Origin: Pseudomonas sp. H1h
Lineage (GTDB): Bacteria; Pseudomonadota; Gammaproteobacteria; Pseudomonadales; Pseudomonadaceae
Length of the DNA: 64,000 nucleotides
Assembly: GCF_000633255.1 (NCBI RefSeq)
Contig: NZ_AYMJ01000005.1
Span: 1-64,000 of the forward strand
Direction of reading: 5' to 3'
The stretch's first letter is position 1. Each line of letters opens with the position of its first letter. Of the stretch, positions 53,576 to 61,382 are shown in pieces. The notes under the pieces are model-generated. The model had not been told where the DNA came from, did no database searches, and saw only the letters and a program-made list of their open reading frames with translations. Made by a program: the position numbers and the translations under genes.

Positions 53576-54414
53576 ATGCGAGCGAGATCGGTGAAAGCAT
53601 TCAATGGCCAAGCTCAACAGCCGATCTGGTTGAGTACCTGTCAGCCCAACCGCTGTATCCCCTCTGCCGCGAACAGATCCTGCATGCGTGTCAGTTGATC
53701 GACCGATGCCGCTTACGCCTCCACCAAGCCGGACTCGGTGACGCTCTCAATTCCATGTGCATCAAGGTGACGCAGCACGAGGAAACGATTTCAGAAAATG
53801 CCATGTCAGCCCCTCCCGAATTTCTGGCAAGCGCTGTTCGCCAACATGGTCGGCGCGATTTCGTCGCAGATGATCAGGCATACGCGGTGTACATCATGGC
53901 CTGCGCGGTCAAAGCCTTGGAGGTTATGAATGATTGGATGTGCGACGTCGAGCAGACAGCCCTGCCCAAGGGAGTACCTATGCCGGACTGGTCGTGGGAA
54001 TTTTATTGCGAGTACGTAGAGCGCCAGGTTAACGAGGATGACCGCATAGATGCGCTGGACTTGTACGCTATCCACTTGGAACCGATCACCATTCTGCCTG
54101 CATTACGTCGCGACGAATTGAGACCTTTAGCACTCAGCGCAATCAGAGAAGCGACCCGGCGAAAGGCCGGCATCCTCAGCGGCAAAGACCGAGCCGACGA
54201 GGTGAGCGAACGCGATGCGGCGCTTGTCGAAAAAGCTCGCGCTCTAAAGCTGGAAGGCATGTCACGACGCTATGTGACAACCGAAGTACACCGCTGGTTT
54301 ATACAACAAGTCGCCAAGGCCCGCGGGCAACGGCCCAAATGGATAGCCCTCGAAACTGACAATGCACTCTCCCGCAAACGCGTAGAGGCGATCCTTAAAC
54401 AACACAAGGTGTAG
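53566..54414 (+). CDS. unknown element protein, 282 residues
   Basis: Not recognised. It is a soluble, mixed-charge protein without signal or membrane segments. The N-terminal half is acidic with Trp-rich DWSWEFYCEYVE; the C-terminal third is basic with an alternating helical look (ALVEKARALKLEGMSRRYVTTE, shown in part), which could be a DNA-binding helix-turn-helix. The start ATG 53566 lacks a strong ribosome site. It lies between integrase and the AlpA-like gene, a variable position in P4-like elements. Confidence 0.7.
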   Translation: MPVNASEIGESIQWPSSTADLVEYLSAQPLYPLCREQILHACQLIDRCRLRLHQAGLGDALNSMCIKVTQHEETISENAMSAPPEFLASAVRQHGRRDFVADDQAYAVYIMACAVKALEVMNDWMCDVEQTALPKGVPMPDWSWEFYCEYVERQVNEDDRIDALDLYAIHLEPITILPALRRDELRPLALSAIREATRRKAGILSGKDRADEVSERDAALVEKARALKLEGMSRRYVTTEVHRWFIQQVAKARGQRPKWIALETDNALSRKRVEAILKQHKV

Positions 54415-54470
54415 TTCACCTGAAATTTCAAATGGAACTGAACTCCTTCAAAGATTCCATCGCCTAGATC

Positions 54471-54505
54471 ATTGCTCTCGTCAGTCCAAATCAATCGAGA
54501 GCAAT
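54471..54505. promoter_or_regulatory. perfect inverted repeat over the AlpA-like gene's ribosome site
   Basis: ATTGCTCTCG (54471-54480) and CGAGAGCAAT (54496-54505) are exact reverse complements 15 bases apart. The right arm contains GAGAG, eight bases before the ATG at 54510. It could be an operator or an RNA hairpin that hides the ribosome site. Confidence 0.55.
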
Positions 54506-54509
54506 ACCT

Positions 54510-54791
54510 ATGAACACCTCTGTTACCGATTTTACCGGCAAGACGCCCACCAATTCGCCCTCCCTTTTTGATGCCTCGTCGACTTTGATCAGAATGCGTG
54601 AGGTGGAAGGCATCGTAGGGATGAAGCGTTCGACCATCTACAAACTGATGCAGCGCACCGACTGCGGCTTTCCGCAGCCCGTCAAACTGAGCACCAGTAA
54701 AGCACGCGGCGCCCCTGTCGCTTGGGTTCTTTCCGAGGTTCAAGCCTGGGCACGCAGCCGCATCGAGGCGCGTGATCAGGTGGCCGCATGA
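54510..54791 (+). CDS. AlpA-family transcriptional activator
   Basis: A small MerR-like helix-turn-helix protein of 93 residues: LIRMREVEGIVGMKRSTIYK, then GFPQPVKLS and VAWVLSEVQAWARSRI. This matches the AlpA/P4 Vis family, which controls integrase or late genes of satellites and prophages. The gene overlaps the next by four bases (ATGA), so it begins a translationally coupled row. Confidence 0.85.
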   Translation: MNTSVTDFTGKTPTNSPSLFDASSTLIRMREVEGIVGMKRSTIYKLMQRTDCGFPQPVKLSTSKARGAPVAWVLSEVQAWARSRIEARDQVAA

Positions 54792-55396
54792 AGCGCAACT
54801 ACAGCCCATTCAAGGGGCCATTTCACGACACCTACGCCATCGGATTTCGTCTCTACGTTCCCGGATCGATCAACTGGCGGCACCGCACCATCGCGGGCGT
54901 GAGCTGGAATGGCAATGACCAGGAAGCGTTCTTTTTCAGCCCTGACGGTCTTGCCCTGCCGCTGAAAGCCAATCCGTGGGAACTGCCTGAGTTGATCCGC
55001 CGCAACGCGGTGCGCAGAGAGTTCGCCAGTGTTCACGGCACCGGACATTTCGCCATGAAGACAGGCCGCCTCGCCTCGCTGAAATCTCTCGGCATGACCG
55101 ACTGGGTCACCTATTGGCTGGTGGATCAGTCGGGCGGATACGCGAACGATCCGGCAGTGTGGCAACGCATCACCGAACAAGATCTTGCGGTTGAAAAAAC
55201 GGCGAGCGAGCGCGTTCACCATGACAGACGTTTGACCTCGGATCTGGCCGACTATGTGGATGAGTGCGCCGCGCAACGCCGCGAGCAAATGGCTGTACAG
55301 CACCGTCGTCGCTGTGCCGAGGACGGCAAGATCCTGGCTTGGCTGAAAGGCGAAACACCGTCACCTCTGTTCGCCAACGTGCAGGAGGCAGCATGA
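54788..55396 (+). CDS. unknown element protein, 202 residues
   Basis: Not recognised. It is rich in aromatic residues at the N-terminus (YSPFKGPFHDTYAIGFRLYVPG) and basic, coiled at the C-terminus (CAAQRREQMAVQHRRRCAE). No signal or membrane helix. Start overlaps the AlpA-like gene and stop overlaps the next gene, both as ATGA, so it is part of a coupled operon. Confidence 0.75.
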   Translation: MKRNYSPFKGPFHDTYAIGFRLYVPGSINWRHRTIAGVSWNGNDQEAFFFSPDGLALPLKANPWELPELIRRNAVRREFASVHGTGHFAMKTGRLASLKSLGMTDWVTYWLVDQSGGYANDPAVWQRITEQDLAVEKTASERVHHDRRLTSDLADYVDECAAQRREQMAVQHRRRCAEDGKILAWLKGETPSPLFANVQEAA

Positions 55397-55698
55397 GCCA
55401 CAAGACCGCGAACAACGCCTTGATGCACCCCTTTTCCATCTTGCGTCGGATCGGTTTTTCGCCTTGCGTCATGCAGCGCCTGGAACGCTACCGCAGCCAA
55501 CAGGACAAGCAAGGTCGAGTGGTCAGCGTGCTCAGCTGGGCCGACGGCACCTGGTGCGCCCTCTCCCTCCACTGCGAAAAGACCGGGGCCGTGGTCGTCG
55601 ACGATAGCCGGCAGGCCGACGCCTACGAAGACGCCCGCTCCATGCTCAGCGGTGGGTTTCTGCCCCTTCTTTCCATGCGCTGGGAAGCCCACGCCTGA
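55393..55698 (+). CDS. unknown element protein, 101 residues
   Basis: Not recognised. Notable segments are FSILRRIGFSPCVMQRLERY and GTWCALSLHCEKTGAVVVDD, with three cysteines. I chose ATG 55393 overlapping the previous stop; the longer frame from 55264 lies inside the upstream gene. A hairpin follows. Confidence 0.7.
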   Translation: MSHKTANNALMHPFSILRRIGFSPCVMQRLERYRSQQDKQGRVVSVLSWADGTWCALSLHCEKTGAVVVDDSRQADAYEDARSMLSGGFLPLLSMRWEAHA

Positions 55699-55704
55699 AA
55701 TGAA

Positions 55705-55733
55705 AACGCCTCCGGAGGCGATCCGGAGGCGTT
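55705..55733 (+). terminator. hairpin after the small-gene row
   Basis: AACGCCTCCGG and CCGGAGGCGTT form an 11-bp stem around AGGCGAT. There is no T-run, so it may be a processing or rho-linked site. Confidence 0.45.
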
Positions 55734-55857
55734 GAGGTCAATCTACATGCCAGAACAATTTATGCCGCACCTGAAAAATCTGCAAGCCATCAGCGCAGTT
55801 GCACTTTCCAAAAACGGACGTTACTCTCTGGCCGTCGCTGCAAATTCAGCGACCGGG

Positions 55858-56065
55858 TTTGACGGCCCGATCAACAATAGGCGCACAGGCGCCCCCCATT
55901 ACGATTGCAGGCGCTTTTTTTGTGCCCGCATTCCTGTTTATGGTGGCTGTGCGTGGGAGACCTTCGGGTCTGCCGGGTTCCTATTGTCCCGGTCCGTCAA
56001 CCTGCGCACAGCTACCACCCTAATTCGTTTGACGGCGGACGGTGGTAGCTCCTCAACAATAGGAG
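55858..56065 (+). ncRNA. P4-immunity-like leader with complementary repeats
   Basis: An untranslated stretch with repeated, mutually complementary blocks. TTTGACGG is at 55858 and 56028, with complement CCGTCAA at 55994. CAACAATAGG is at 55872 and 56054, with complement CCTATTGT at 55980. AGCTACCACC at 56010 pairs with GGTGGTAGCT at 56041. GCGCACAG is at 55881 and 56004, with GGCTGTGCG at 55944. A UUCG-capped hairpin lies at 55958-55971. The second CAACAATAGG includes the AGGAG ribosome site of the gene at 56075. Satellite P4 keeps its lysogenic state with a small RNA (CI) that pairs with repeats in the leader to cause early termination; this layout looks alike, by inference. Confidence 0.55.
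55889..55921 (+). terminator. terminator inside the leader
   Basis: GCGCC (55889-55893) and GGCGC (55910-55914) pair around a 16-base loop, followed by seven T. It would end a short leader transcript. Confidence 0.55.
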
Positions 56066-56074
56066 TTTCACCAC

Positions 56075-56233
56075 ATGCACGCCCTCAATCCGTCCAAAAT
56101 TCGCGCCACTGCACACCGTGCAATGGCTCTCGCCGCTTTACACGCCAACTCCAGCCTCGCTACACGCCTCTCCCGTTACAACGCTCACATGGCCAAAGCC
56201 CGCGCACTCGAAACCGCAGGCGGTGCCCAATGA
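56075..56233 (+). CDS. small basic protein, 52 residues
   Basis: A 52-codon frame starting MHALNPSKIRATAHRAMALA, helical and rich in Ala, Arg and His, with AGGAG ten bases upstream. The stop overlaps the next start (ATGA). I believe similar short proteins occur at this place in other Pseudomonas P4-like elements, but I do not know a function. Its ribosome site lies in the second CAACAATAGG block of the leader. Confidence 0.65.
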   Translation: MHALNPSKIRATAHRAMALAALHANSSLATRLSRYNAHMAKARALETAGGAQ

Positions 56234-56514
56234 ACAACGCCCTGAGCTTTGCCCTGCCCGAAGACCTGCTCTGCGTGAATCCAACCGCAGAAGCCGGCGT
56301 ACCTATCGACGCCATCACCTGCGCCATTGACCGCGCTGACTCAGTACTGACGTTGCTTGAGGACCACTTCGAAAACGAATCCTCACGCCTCGCCAATCAC
56401 GTCATTGCCGCTGTCCTCTGGGACGTGCGCGGCACCCTCGGTCTGATCAAAACGCTGGCCATGCACGGTGACACCACCTCAACGCCTGCGGTGCAGAAAG
56501 GCGGTGCGCTATGA
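56230..56514 (+). CDS. unknown element protein, 94 residues
   Basis: Not recognised. A helical, acidic protein with IDAITCAIDRADSVLTLLED and HVIAAVLWDVRGTLGLIKTL. The frame is open further upstream, but the ATG at 56230 overlapping the previous stop is the natural start. It overlaps the next gene by four bases. Confidence 0.7.
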   Translation: MNNALSFALPEDLLCVNPTAEAGVPIDAITCAIDRADSVLTLLEDHFENESSRLANHVIAAVLWDVRGTLGLIKTLAMHGDTTSTPAVQKGGAL

Positions 56515-56783
56515 GTATTTCCACCACACCGGGCCATGCCACCTTTTCTCGCGTCAACGCTACCGACCTGAAGCTGTTTCGCGTCAATGCCGGCGTGCCA
56601 GTCGAGGATGCACTGGAGATGGTGTCGTTGCTTCAGCATCAAGCGAACCAGCTCAATTTCGACGCTGCCATGAGTGACAACGGCGAGCGATTCAGTTGGC
56701 CCGCCTTGTACCTGGGCGAGATGGCCAAAGCATTGATCGACGACATCAACGACGCGCTGTTTCTGCCGAGGGCTGACACATGA
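56511..56783 (+). CDS. DUF3077-like protein
   Basis: A 90-residue protein whose pattern matches the Pseudomonas DUF3077 family: TFSRVNATDLKLFRVNAGVP, VEDALEMVSLLQHQANQL and the YLGEMAKALIDDI end. Family function unknown; copies are common in fluorescens genomes. It overlaps its neighbours on both sides by four bases. Confidence 0.75.
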   Translation: MSISTTPGHATFSRVNATDLKLFRVNAGVPVEDALEMVSLLQHQANQLNFDAAMSDNGERFSWPALYLGEMAKALIDDINDALFLPRADT

Positions 56784-59686
56784 ACCAACGCCCGAACAGC
56801 ACCGCGAAACGCCCAAGCTTTGCCGACGTGAAAGCCGCCGCATTGAAAGACATTGATCGTGTCTTGTCGCACTGGCTGCCCAACGGCAAGCGCGTCGACG
56901 GCGGCAAGGAATACACCGCACCGAATCCAACCCGCAGCGACAAGCGCGCCGGCTCGCTCAAGGTCAGTTTGAGCAAGGGTACCTGGGCCGACTTCGCCAC
57001 CGGGGACAAAGGCGGCGACCTGATCGATCTGGTGCGCTATCTGGACGGCGGCACCGACGTCGAAGCCTGCAACAAGCTGGCCGATTTAATGAACGTCGCG
57101 CCCGGCGACGCCAAGGCAATGGCCGCTCCGAGCAAGCCGAAGGCGCCGACGTGGAACGCAATTCAGCCGATCCCGACCGAGGCCATGAACAAGTGCCCGG
57201 CCAAGCATCGCGATCACGGCGTACCGTCCAAGGTGTGGATTTATCGAGATGCACAAGGGCAGCCCCTCATGGCGCTGTATCGGTTCGACCTCGGCCCGGA
57301 TGAAGACTTCAAGCCGAAGAAAGTCTTCGCCCCGCTAACTTGGTGTCAGCGCGCTGATGGCCAGACTAAACAATGGCGCTGGCAGGGCCTGCCGGATCCA
57401 CGTCCGCTGCTGCGCCTTGATCAACTGGCCCAGCGCGCTGACGCACCGGTGGTTCTGTGCGAAGGCGAGAAAGCTGCCGATGCCGCCGTCGAGCTATTGC
57501 CGAACTACGTGGCCACCTGCTGGCCGAACGGCTCCAACTCTTGGCACAAAGCCGACCTGACGCCGCTCAAGGGACGCGAAGTTGTGTTGTGGCCGGACAA
57601 TGACGACAGCGGTAAAGCCTGCATGGACACCGTCGCCGAGAGGCTGCGGGAAATCGGCGCAGCCTCAGTCCGGGTAATCGCGCTGGAGGTTTTCAAACGC
57701 AAGCCGACGCTGAAGAACGACCGCGCCGCGTTCGCCAAGGATGGTCAATGGGATGACGGCGACGATGCCGCCGATGCGCTTGGCAAAGGCTGGACCGCCG
57801 GCCACTTCGCCGCGCTGGAAAGCAGCGGCGAGCTGTTCGGCGTGATCAAGCAGGAGGTGGTTGCTACTCCAGTTAAACGCGAGCCGGAAGCGAAGCCCAA
57901 AGCACCGGCCAAACGCCCTACCAAATCGAAAAACGACCTGATGCCGGGCGGCTTTCGCCTGACGCCCGAAGGTGTGTTTTATGCCGGCGATGATGGTGAA
58001 GCACGGCCAGTGTGTTCACCACTGGCGATCCTCGCCCGTACGCGTGACGAGAAGGGACACAACTGGGGCTTGCTGGTCGAGTTCGACGATCCCGATGGCA
58101 CCAAGAAACGCTGGAACATCCCGGCTCGCACCATGACCGGCGACTTCGGCAAGGACGTGCTTGGCCCACTGGTAGATATGGGTTTGCGTCTCGCCGGTAG
58201 TCGCTCGGGACGCAACGCACGTAATGACCTGCAAAGTTATCTCGGTGGCTTCGACAGCGCCCAACGGGCACGGCTGGTCACGCGATTGGGTTGGCATGAC
58301 ACAGCCTTTCTACTGCCCGAGCAGCAGGTCGGCACGCACAGCGAACACCTGCACTTCTACGAGGCCGGTGCGCAGCTTCCGCCGATCAACGAAGCGGGCA
58401 CGCTTGAGCAATGGCAGGAACAGATCGGCGCGCTGTGCATCGGTAATCACCGTTTGGCGTTTGTCGTCGGCGTGGCCTTCGCGGGGCCGCTGCTGCACAT
58501 GCTTGGCCATGAGTCGGGCGGCTTTCACCTGTACGGCGACAGCTCCGGCGGCAAGACCACGCATTTACAAGTCGCCGCCTCGATCTATGGCGGGCCGCGT
58601 CTGGTGCGTTCGTGGCGCTCGACCGACAACGCGCTCGAATCCATCGCCGCCGCCCATTCCGACGGCCTTCTGGTCTTGGATGAAATCGGCATGTGCGACC
58701 CGCGCATCATCGGCGAGACGGTTTACATGCTCGGCAACGGCACCGGTAAGGCACGCGCCAATGATCGAGGCCAAGCGGGCCGACAGGTACAGGAGTGGCG
58801 TTTGCTGTTCCTCTCCACGGGCGAGAAGACCTTGGCTCAGCACATGGCCGAGGCCAACAAGGAGCTGAAAGCGGGCATGGAGGTGCGCATGCTCGCCGTT
58901 CCGGCCGATGCCAGCAAAGGCCTCGGGATGTTCGACACGCTCAACGGTTTCGAAGACGCGGCGGCACTGTCCGACGCGCTCAAAGCCCGCGTGGCGAACT
59001 ACTACGGCACACCACTCACTGCCTTCCTGACGGCGCTATGCGAACCCGGCAAGCGTCACGGCTGGTCGTCCATCCTGCGCCGCACGCTGGAAGGTTTTAT
59101 CGCCAAGTCGCTCCCGGCGTCCGCCAGCGGACAGGCACATCGTGCTGCTGCTCGCTTCGGCCTCGCGGCTGCCGCTGGCGAGCTGGCCACCGCCATGGGC
59201 ATCACCGGCTGGCCGGACGGGACCGCCACTACCGCCGCCCGTGTGTGTTTGAACGCGTGGTTAAACGAACGCGGCGGCGCCGGGAACTTCGAGGGCGATG
59301 CGATCTTGGCGCGACTGCGCCAGGTCATTGAGCGCTTCGGCGAAAGCCGTTTCACCCGCTGGGAGTCGGCAGCGGCAAAGATCGATGAGCACGGCCCGCG
59401 CACCATCGACCGTCTCGGCTTTCGCAAGACGCTGGAGCACGGCATGGGCGACACCATGCACACCACCAACACCTACTACGTGTTGCCCGAGGCATGGCGC
59501 TCCGAGATCTTCCGGGGCATGAACATCAACGCCGTGAACAAGGAACTGCTGCAGCGTGGCGTGCTGGAGCCGGCCGGCGACGGTAAGGCATCGAGTCTGG
59601 TGCGTTTGCCAGGCCTCGGCCCTCAACGCTGCTACATCGTGAAGACGATTCCGGGAACGGATGACAGCGAGGCTCGGGCTGCCTGA
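56780..59686 (+). CDS. replication primase-helicase with TOPRIM and DUF927 domains
   Basis: A 968-residue protein, the likely replication protein of the element. The N-terminal region has a CHC2-like primase fold without its zinc cysteines (GTWADFATGDKGGDLIDLV). The TOPRIM domain carries CEGEK at 227-231 and the acidic DNDD at 273-276. The C-terminal DUF927 helicase-like ATPase has Walker A GDSSGGKT at 586-593, and LLVLDEIGMCD as Walker B. Satellite P4 alpha joins primase and helicase in a comparable way. It closes the coupled gene row begun at 56075. Confidence 0.88.
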   Translation: MNQRPNSTAKRPSFADVKAAALKDIDRVLSHWLPNGKRVDGGKEYTAPNPTRSDKRAGSLKVSLSKGTWADFATGDKGGDLIDLVRYLDGGTDVEACNKLADLMNVAPGDAKAMAAPSKPKAPTWNAIQPIPTEAMNKCPAKHRDHGVPSKVWIYRDAQGQPLMALYRFDLGPDEDFKPKKVFAPLTWCQRADGQTKQWRWQGLPDPRPLLRLDQLAQRADAPVVLCEGEKAADAAVELLPNYVATCWPNGSNSWHKADLTPLKGREVVLWPDNDDSGKACMDTVAERLREIGAASVRVIALEVFKRKPTLKNDRAAFAKDGQWDDGDDAADALGKGWTAGHFAALESSGELFGVIKQEVVATPVKREPEAKPKAPAKRPTKSKNDLMPGGFRLTPEGVFYAGDDGEARPVCSPLAILARTRDEKGHNWGLLVEFDDPDGTKKRWNIPARTMTGDFGKDVLGPLVDMGLRLAGSRSGRNARNDLQSYLGGFDSAQRARLVTRLGWHDTAFLLPEQQVGTHSEHLHFYEAGAQLPPINEAGTLEQWQEQIGALCIGNHRLAFVVGVAFAGPLLHMLGHESGGFHLYGDSSGGKTTHLQVAASIYGGPRLVRSWRSTDNALESIAAAHSDGLLVLDEIGMCDPRIIGETVYMLGNGTGKARANDRGQAGRQVQEWRLLFLSTGEKTLAQHMAEANKELKAGMEVRMLAVPADASKGLGMFDTLNGFEDAAALSDALKARVANYYGTPLTAFLTALCEPGKRHGWSSILRRTLEGFIAKSLPASASGQAHRAAARFGLAAAAGELATAMGITGWPDGTATTAARVCLNAWLNERGGAGNFEGDAILARLRQVIERFGESRFTRWESAAAKIDEHGPRTIDRLGFRKTLEHGMGDTMHTTNTYYVLPEAWRSEIFRGMNINAVNKELLQRGVLEPAGDGKASSLVRLPGLGPQRCYIVKTIPGTDDSEARAA

Positions 59687-59773
59687 GGGCATCTCCGCTG
59701 ATCGAGGTAGCGCCGGCTTATTCCGGCCTCGCCAGCCGAATCAACCCAATCGAACTCATCAAGGACACTGAAC

Positions 59774-60637
59774 ATGACAATGAATGAATTGAAACAGCAA
59801 CTCGCCGCTTTGATTGCCGAGCAAGAAGCCATTGAAAAAAGCCTTCCCATTCTGGACGCCGAGTGGCGCAATGCGCCAAGTAACTACAGTCCAATCGGCA
59901 ACATGATCGGAAGCCCCGAAAGGAGCGCCGCCATGGATCGGTACTCCAGTGCCGAATGCCGCCTCAGAGCCATTCCATCCTCGATCAGTCGTATCGAAGA
60001 AAAGATGGCTTACCTGGAGCGCATTGAACAAGTCGACGACATCAAAGCAAAGTCGATCCAGACCATGTCCGAAGCGGCCGCTGAAGTCGAAGCGCTGAAG
60101 CAAACACAATCACATCTGAACCAACGCCTTCAGACCATTCAGTCGGATGCGCAGCAGTCGCTGGAGAAAGCACAGCAGGCAGAACGAGACGCTGCAAGCC
60201 TGTATGCACGCAGCCTCGCGAGTGGTGATAGCGACGGAGAGAAATCCGCCAATAGTGAAATGCAGAAGGCAGCCAAACAACTCGCAACCACTGATGAGCA
60301 CGTCAGAAGACAGGAACTCATCATGGAAGCCTTACAGGTTGAACTCGACTCCCTTGAAACACAAATCGCCAATGCTAAGCAGCGCGAGGACGAAGCCAGA
60401 CGTTCGGCCCTGAACGCTGTAGAGCTGACGCTGGAAGAGAAGTGGAATGCCGCTGCGGAACACTTAGTAGCTCTGGGCGCCCGAATACTTGCGGTTGACT
60501 ACGCAAGGGGGAACTCGGGATACGGTTTCTCCGACCTTGATGTACCTCGATTCGGTCCATTTCATTCGAATCTACGTCGTTCAGACCTAGCTACCGCAGC
60601 CGGCGCTATCAGCGCAGAGGATCTGCTGGCAGCTTGA
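59774..60637 (+). CDS. unknown coiled-coil protein, 287 residues
   Basis: Not recognised. Residues 1-30 and about 60-225 are heptad-rich (VEALKQTQSHLNQRLQTIQ, AKQLATTDEHVRRQELIMEA), so a long coiled coil is likely. The C-terminus is a short globular part (YGFSDLDVPRFGPFHSNLR). It has no signal or membrane helix. A terminator follows. Confidence 0.75.
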   Translation: MTMNELKQQLAALIAEQEAIEKSLPILDAEWRNAPSNYSPIGNMIGSPERSAAMDRYSSAECRLRAIPSSISRIEEKMAYLERIEQVDDIKAKSIQTMSEAAAEVEALKQTQSHLNQRLQTIQSDAQQSLEKAQQAERDAASLYARSLASGDSDGEKSANSEMQKAAKQLATTDEHVRRQELIMEALQVELDSLETQIANAKQREDEARRSALNAVELTLEEKWNAAAEHLVALGARILAVDYARGNSGYGFSDLDVPRFGPFHSNLRRSDLATAAGAISAEDLLAA

Positions 60638-60645
60638 AACCGAAG

Positions 60646-60668
60646 CAGCCCGCCAGCGCGGGCTGTTT
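60646..60668 (+). terminator. rho-independent terminator
   Basis: CAGCCCGC and GCGGGCTG pair around CAGC, followed by TTT. Confidence 0.65.
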
Positions 60669-60691
60669 AGAATCCCATCAGGATAAAAATC

Positions 60692-60880
60692 ATGATCCCT
60701 CAAATGCAGAGCAGCGCGAGCTGGACTGATACATTGAAGGCTCGCAAGAACCACTTGATCGGGCTGATGAAAATCTTAGACATCCAAACCGGCAAAGCCT
60801 CAAAGGTTCAGACATTAACGGTCAACTTGATCAAGAACGAAATTAATTTCATAGATGAAAAGTTAAAGGGTCGAAAGTAA
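60692..60880 (+). CDS. small unknown protein, 62 residues
   Basis: A Lys-rich helical frame (TLKARKNHLIGLMKILDIQT, then VNLIKNEINFIDEKLKGRK). A weak AGGATAAA precedes the ATG. No family recognised. It lies between two terminated units and its gene status is moderate. Confidence 0.5.
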   Translation: MIPQMQSSASWTDTLKARKNHLIGLMKILDIQTGKASKVQTLTVNLIKNEINFIDEKLKGRK

Positions 60881-60945
60881 GTATGAACTCCATGCTGTAA
60901 TACAATTCAGATAGATATCGCCAAAACACCAAACAGGGAATGCAA

Positions 60946-61311
60946 ATGTCAAAACTTGCCGAATACCGCCAGCTGGAAAAACACTTGGCCGAACAGCTCC
61001 AGGCACTGGAAGCGCTGAAGGGCGATTCCGGTCTGAAGAAAGAAATTGAGTTCGAGACAAAGCTCCGTGGATTGCTGGACCAATACGGTTTTAGCCTCAA
61101 GCACATCATCAACCTGCTAGATCCGCAGAGCACCAAGCGTGGTGCAGCTTCGATCGCTACGCTAGGCACTCGTAAACCGCGAGCGCTGAAGACATACAAG
61201 AACCCGCACACTGGCGAAGTGGTTGAAACAAAAGGCGGCAATCACAAGACGTTGAAAGAATGGAAAACCAAACACGGCGCCGACGAGGTTGAAGGCTGGC
61301 TGAATAAATAA
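60946..61311 (+). CDS. MvaT/H-NS-family nucleoid silencer
   Basis: A 121-residue xenogeneic silencer of the Pseudomonas MvaT group. An N-terminal coiled-coil dimerisation region (LAEYRQLEKHLAEQLQALEA) is followed by a linker and the AT-DNA-binding C-terminal domain (KTYKNPHTGEVVETKGGNHK, then KEWKTKHGADEVEGWL). Chromosomal mvaT and mvaU lie elsewhere in pseudomonads; this copy is carried by the element. I chose ATG 60946, six bases after AGGGA; ATG 60940 is also possible. It borders the AT-rich defence genes. Confidence 0.88.
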   Translation: MSKLAEYRQLEKHLAEQLQALEALKGDSGLKKEIEFETKLRGLLDQYGFSLKHIINLLDPQSTKRGAASIATLGTRKPRALKTYKNPHTGEVVETKGGNHKTLKEWKTKHGADEVEGWLNK

Positions 61312-61325
61312 TGCTATTCCGAGAG

Positions 61326-61346
61326 AAGGCCTCATAGAGGCCTTTT
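61326..61346 (+). terminator. terminator between the silencer and defence genes
   Basis: AAGGCCTC and GAGGCCTT form an 8-bp stem around ATA, followed by TT. The symmetric stem could act for both convergent genes. Confidence 0.65.
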
Positions 61347-61382
61347 CCCACACATATTCTACCACTTTCCAAAAACGCTTTC

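Noticed and set aside
55732..56229. Upstream extension of the 94-residue gene, or an Ash-like protein in this frame (CAWETFGSAGFLLSRS segment)
   Set aside because: The frame passes through the terminator and repeat blocks, there is no ribosome site, and the better start at 56230 is coupled to the previous gene. A short Ash-like peptide cannot be excluded.
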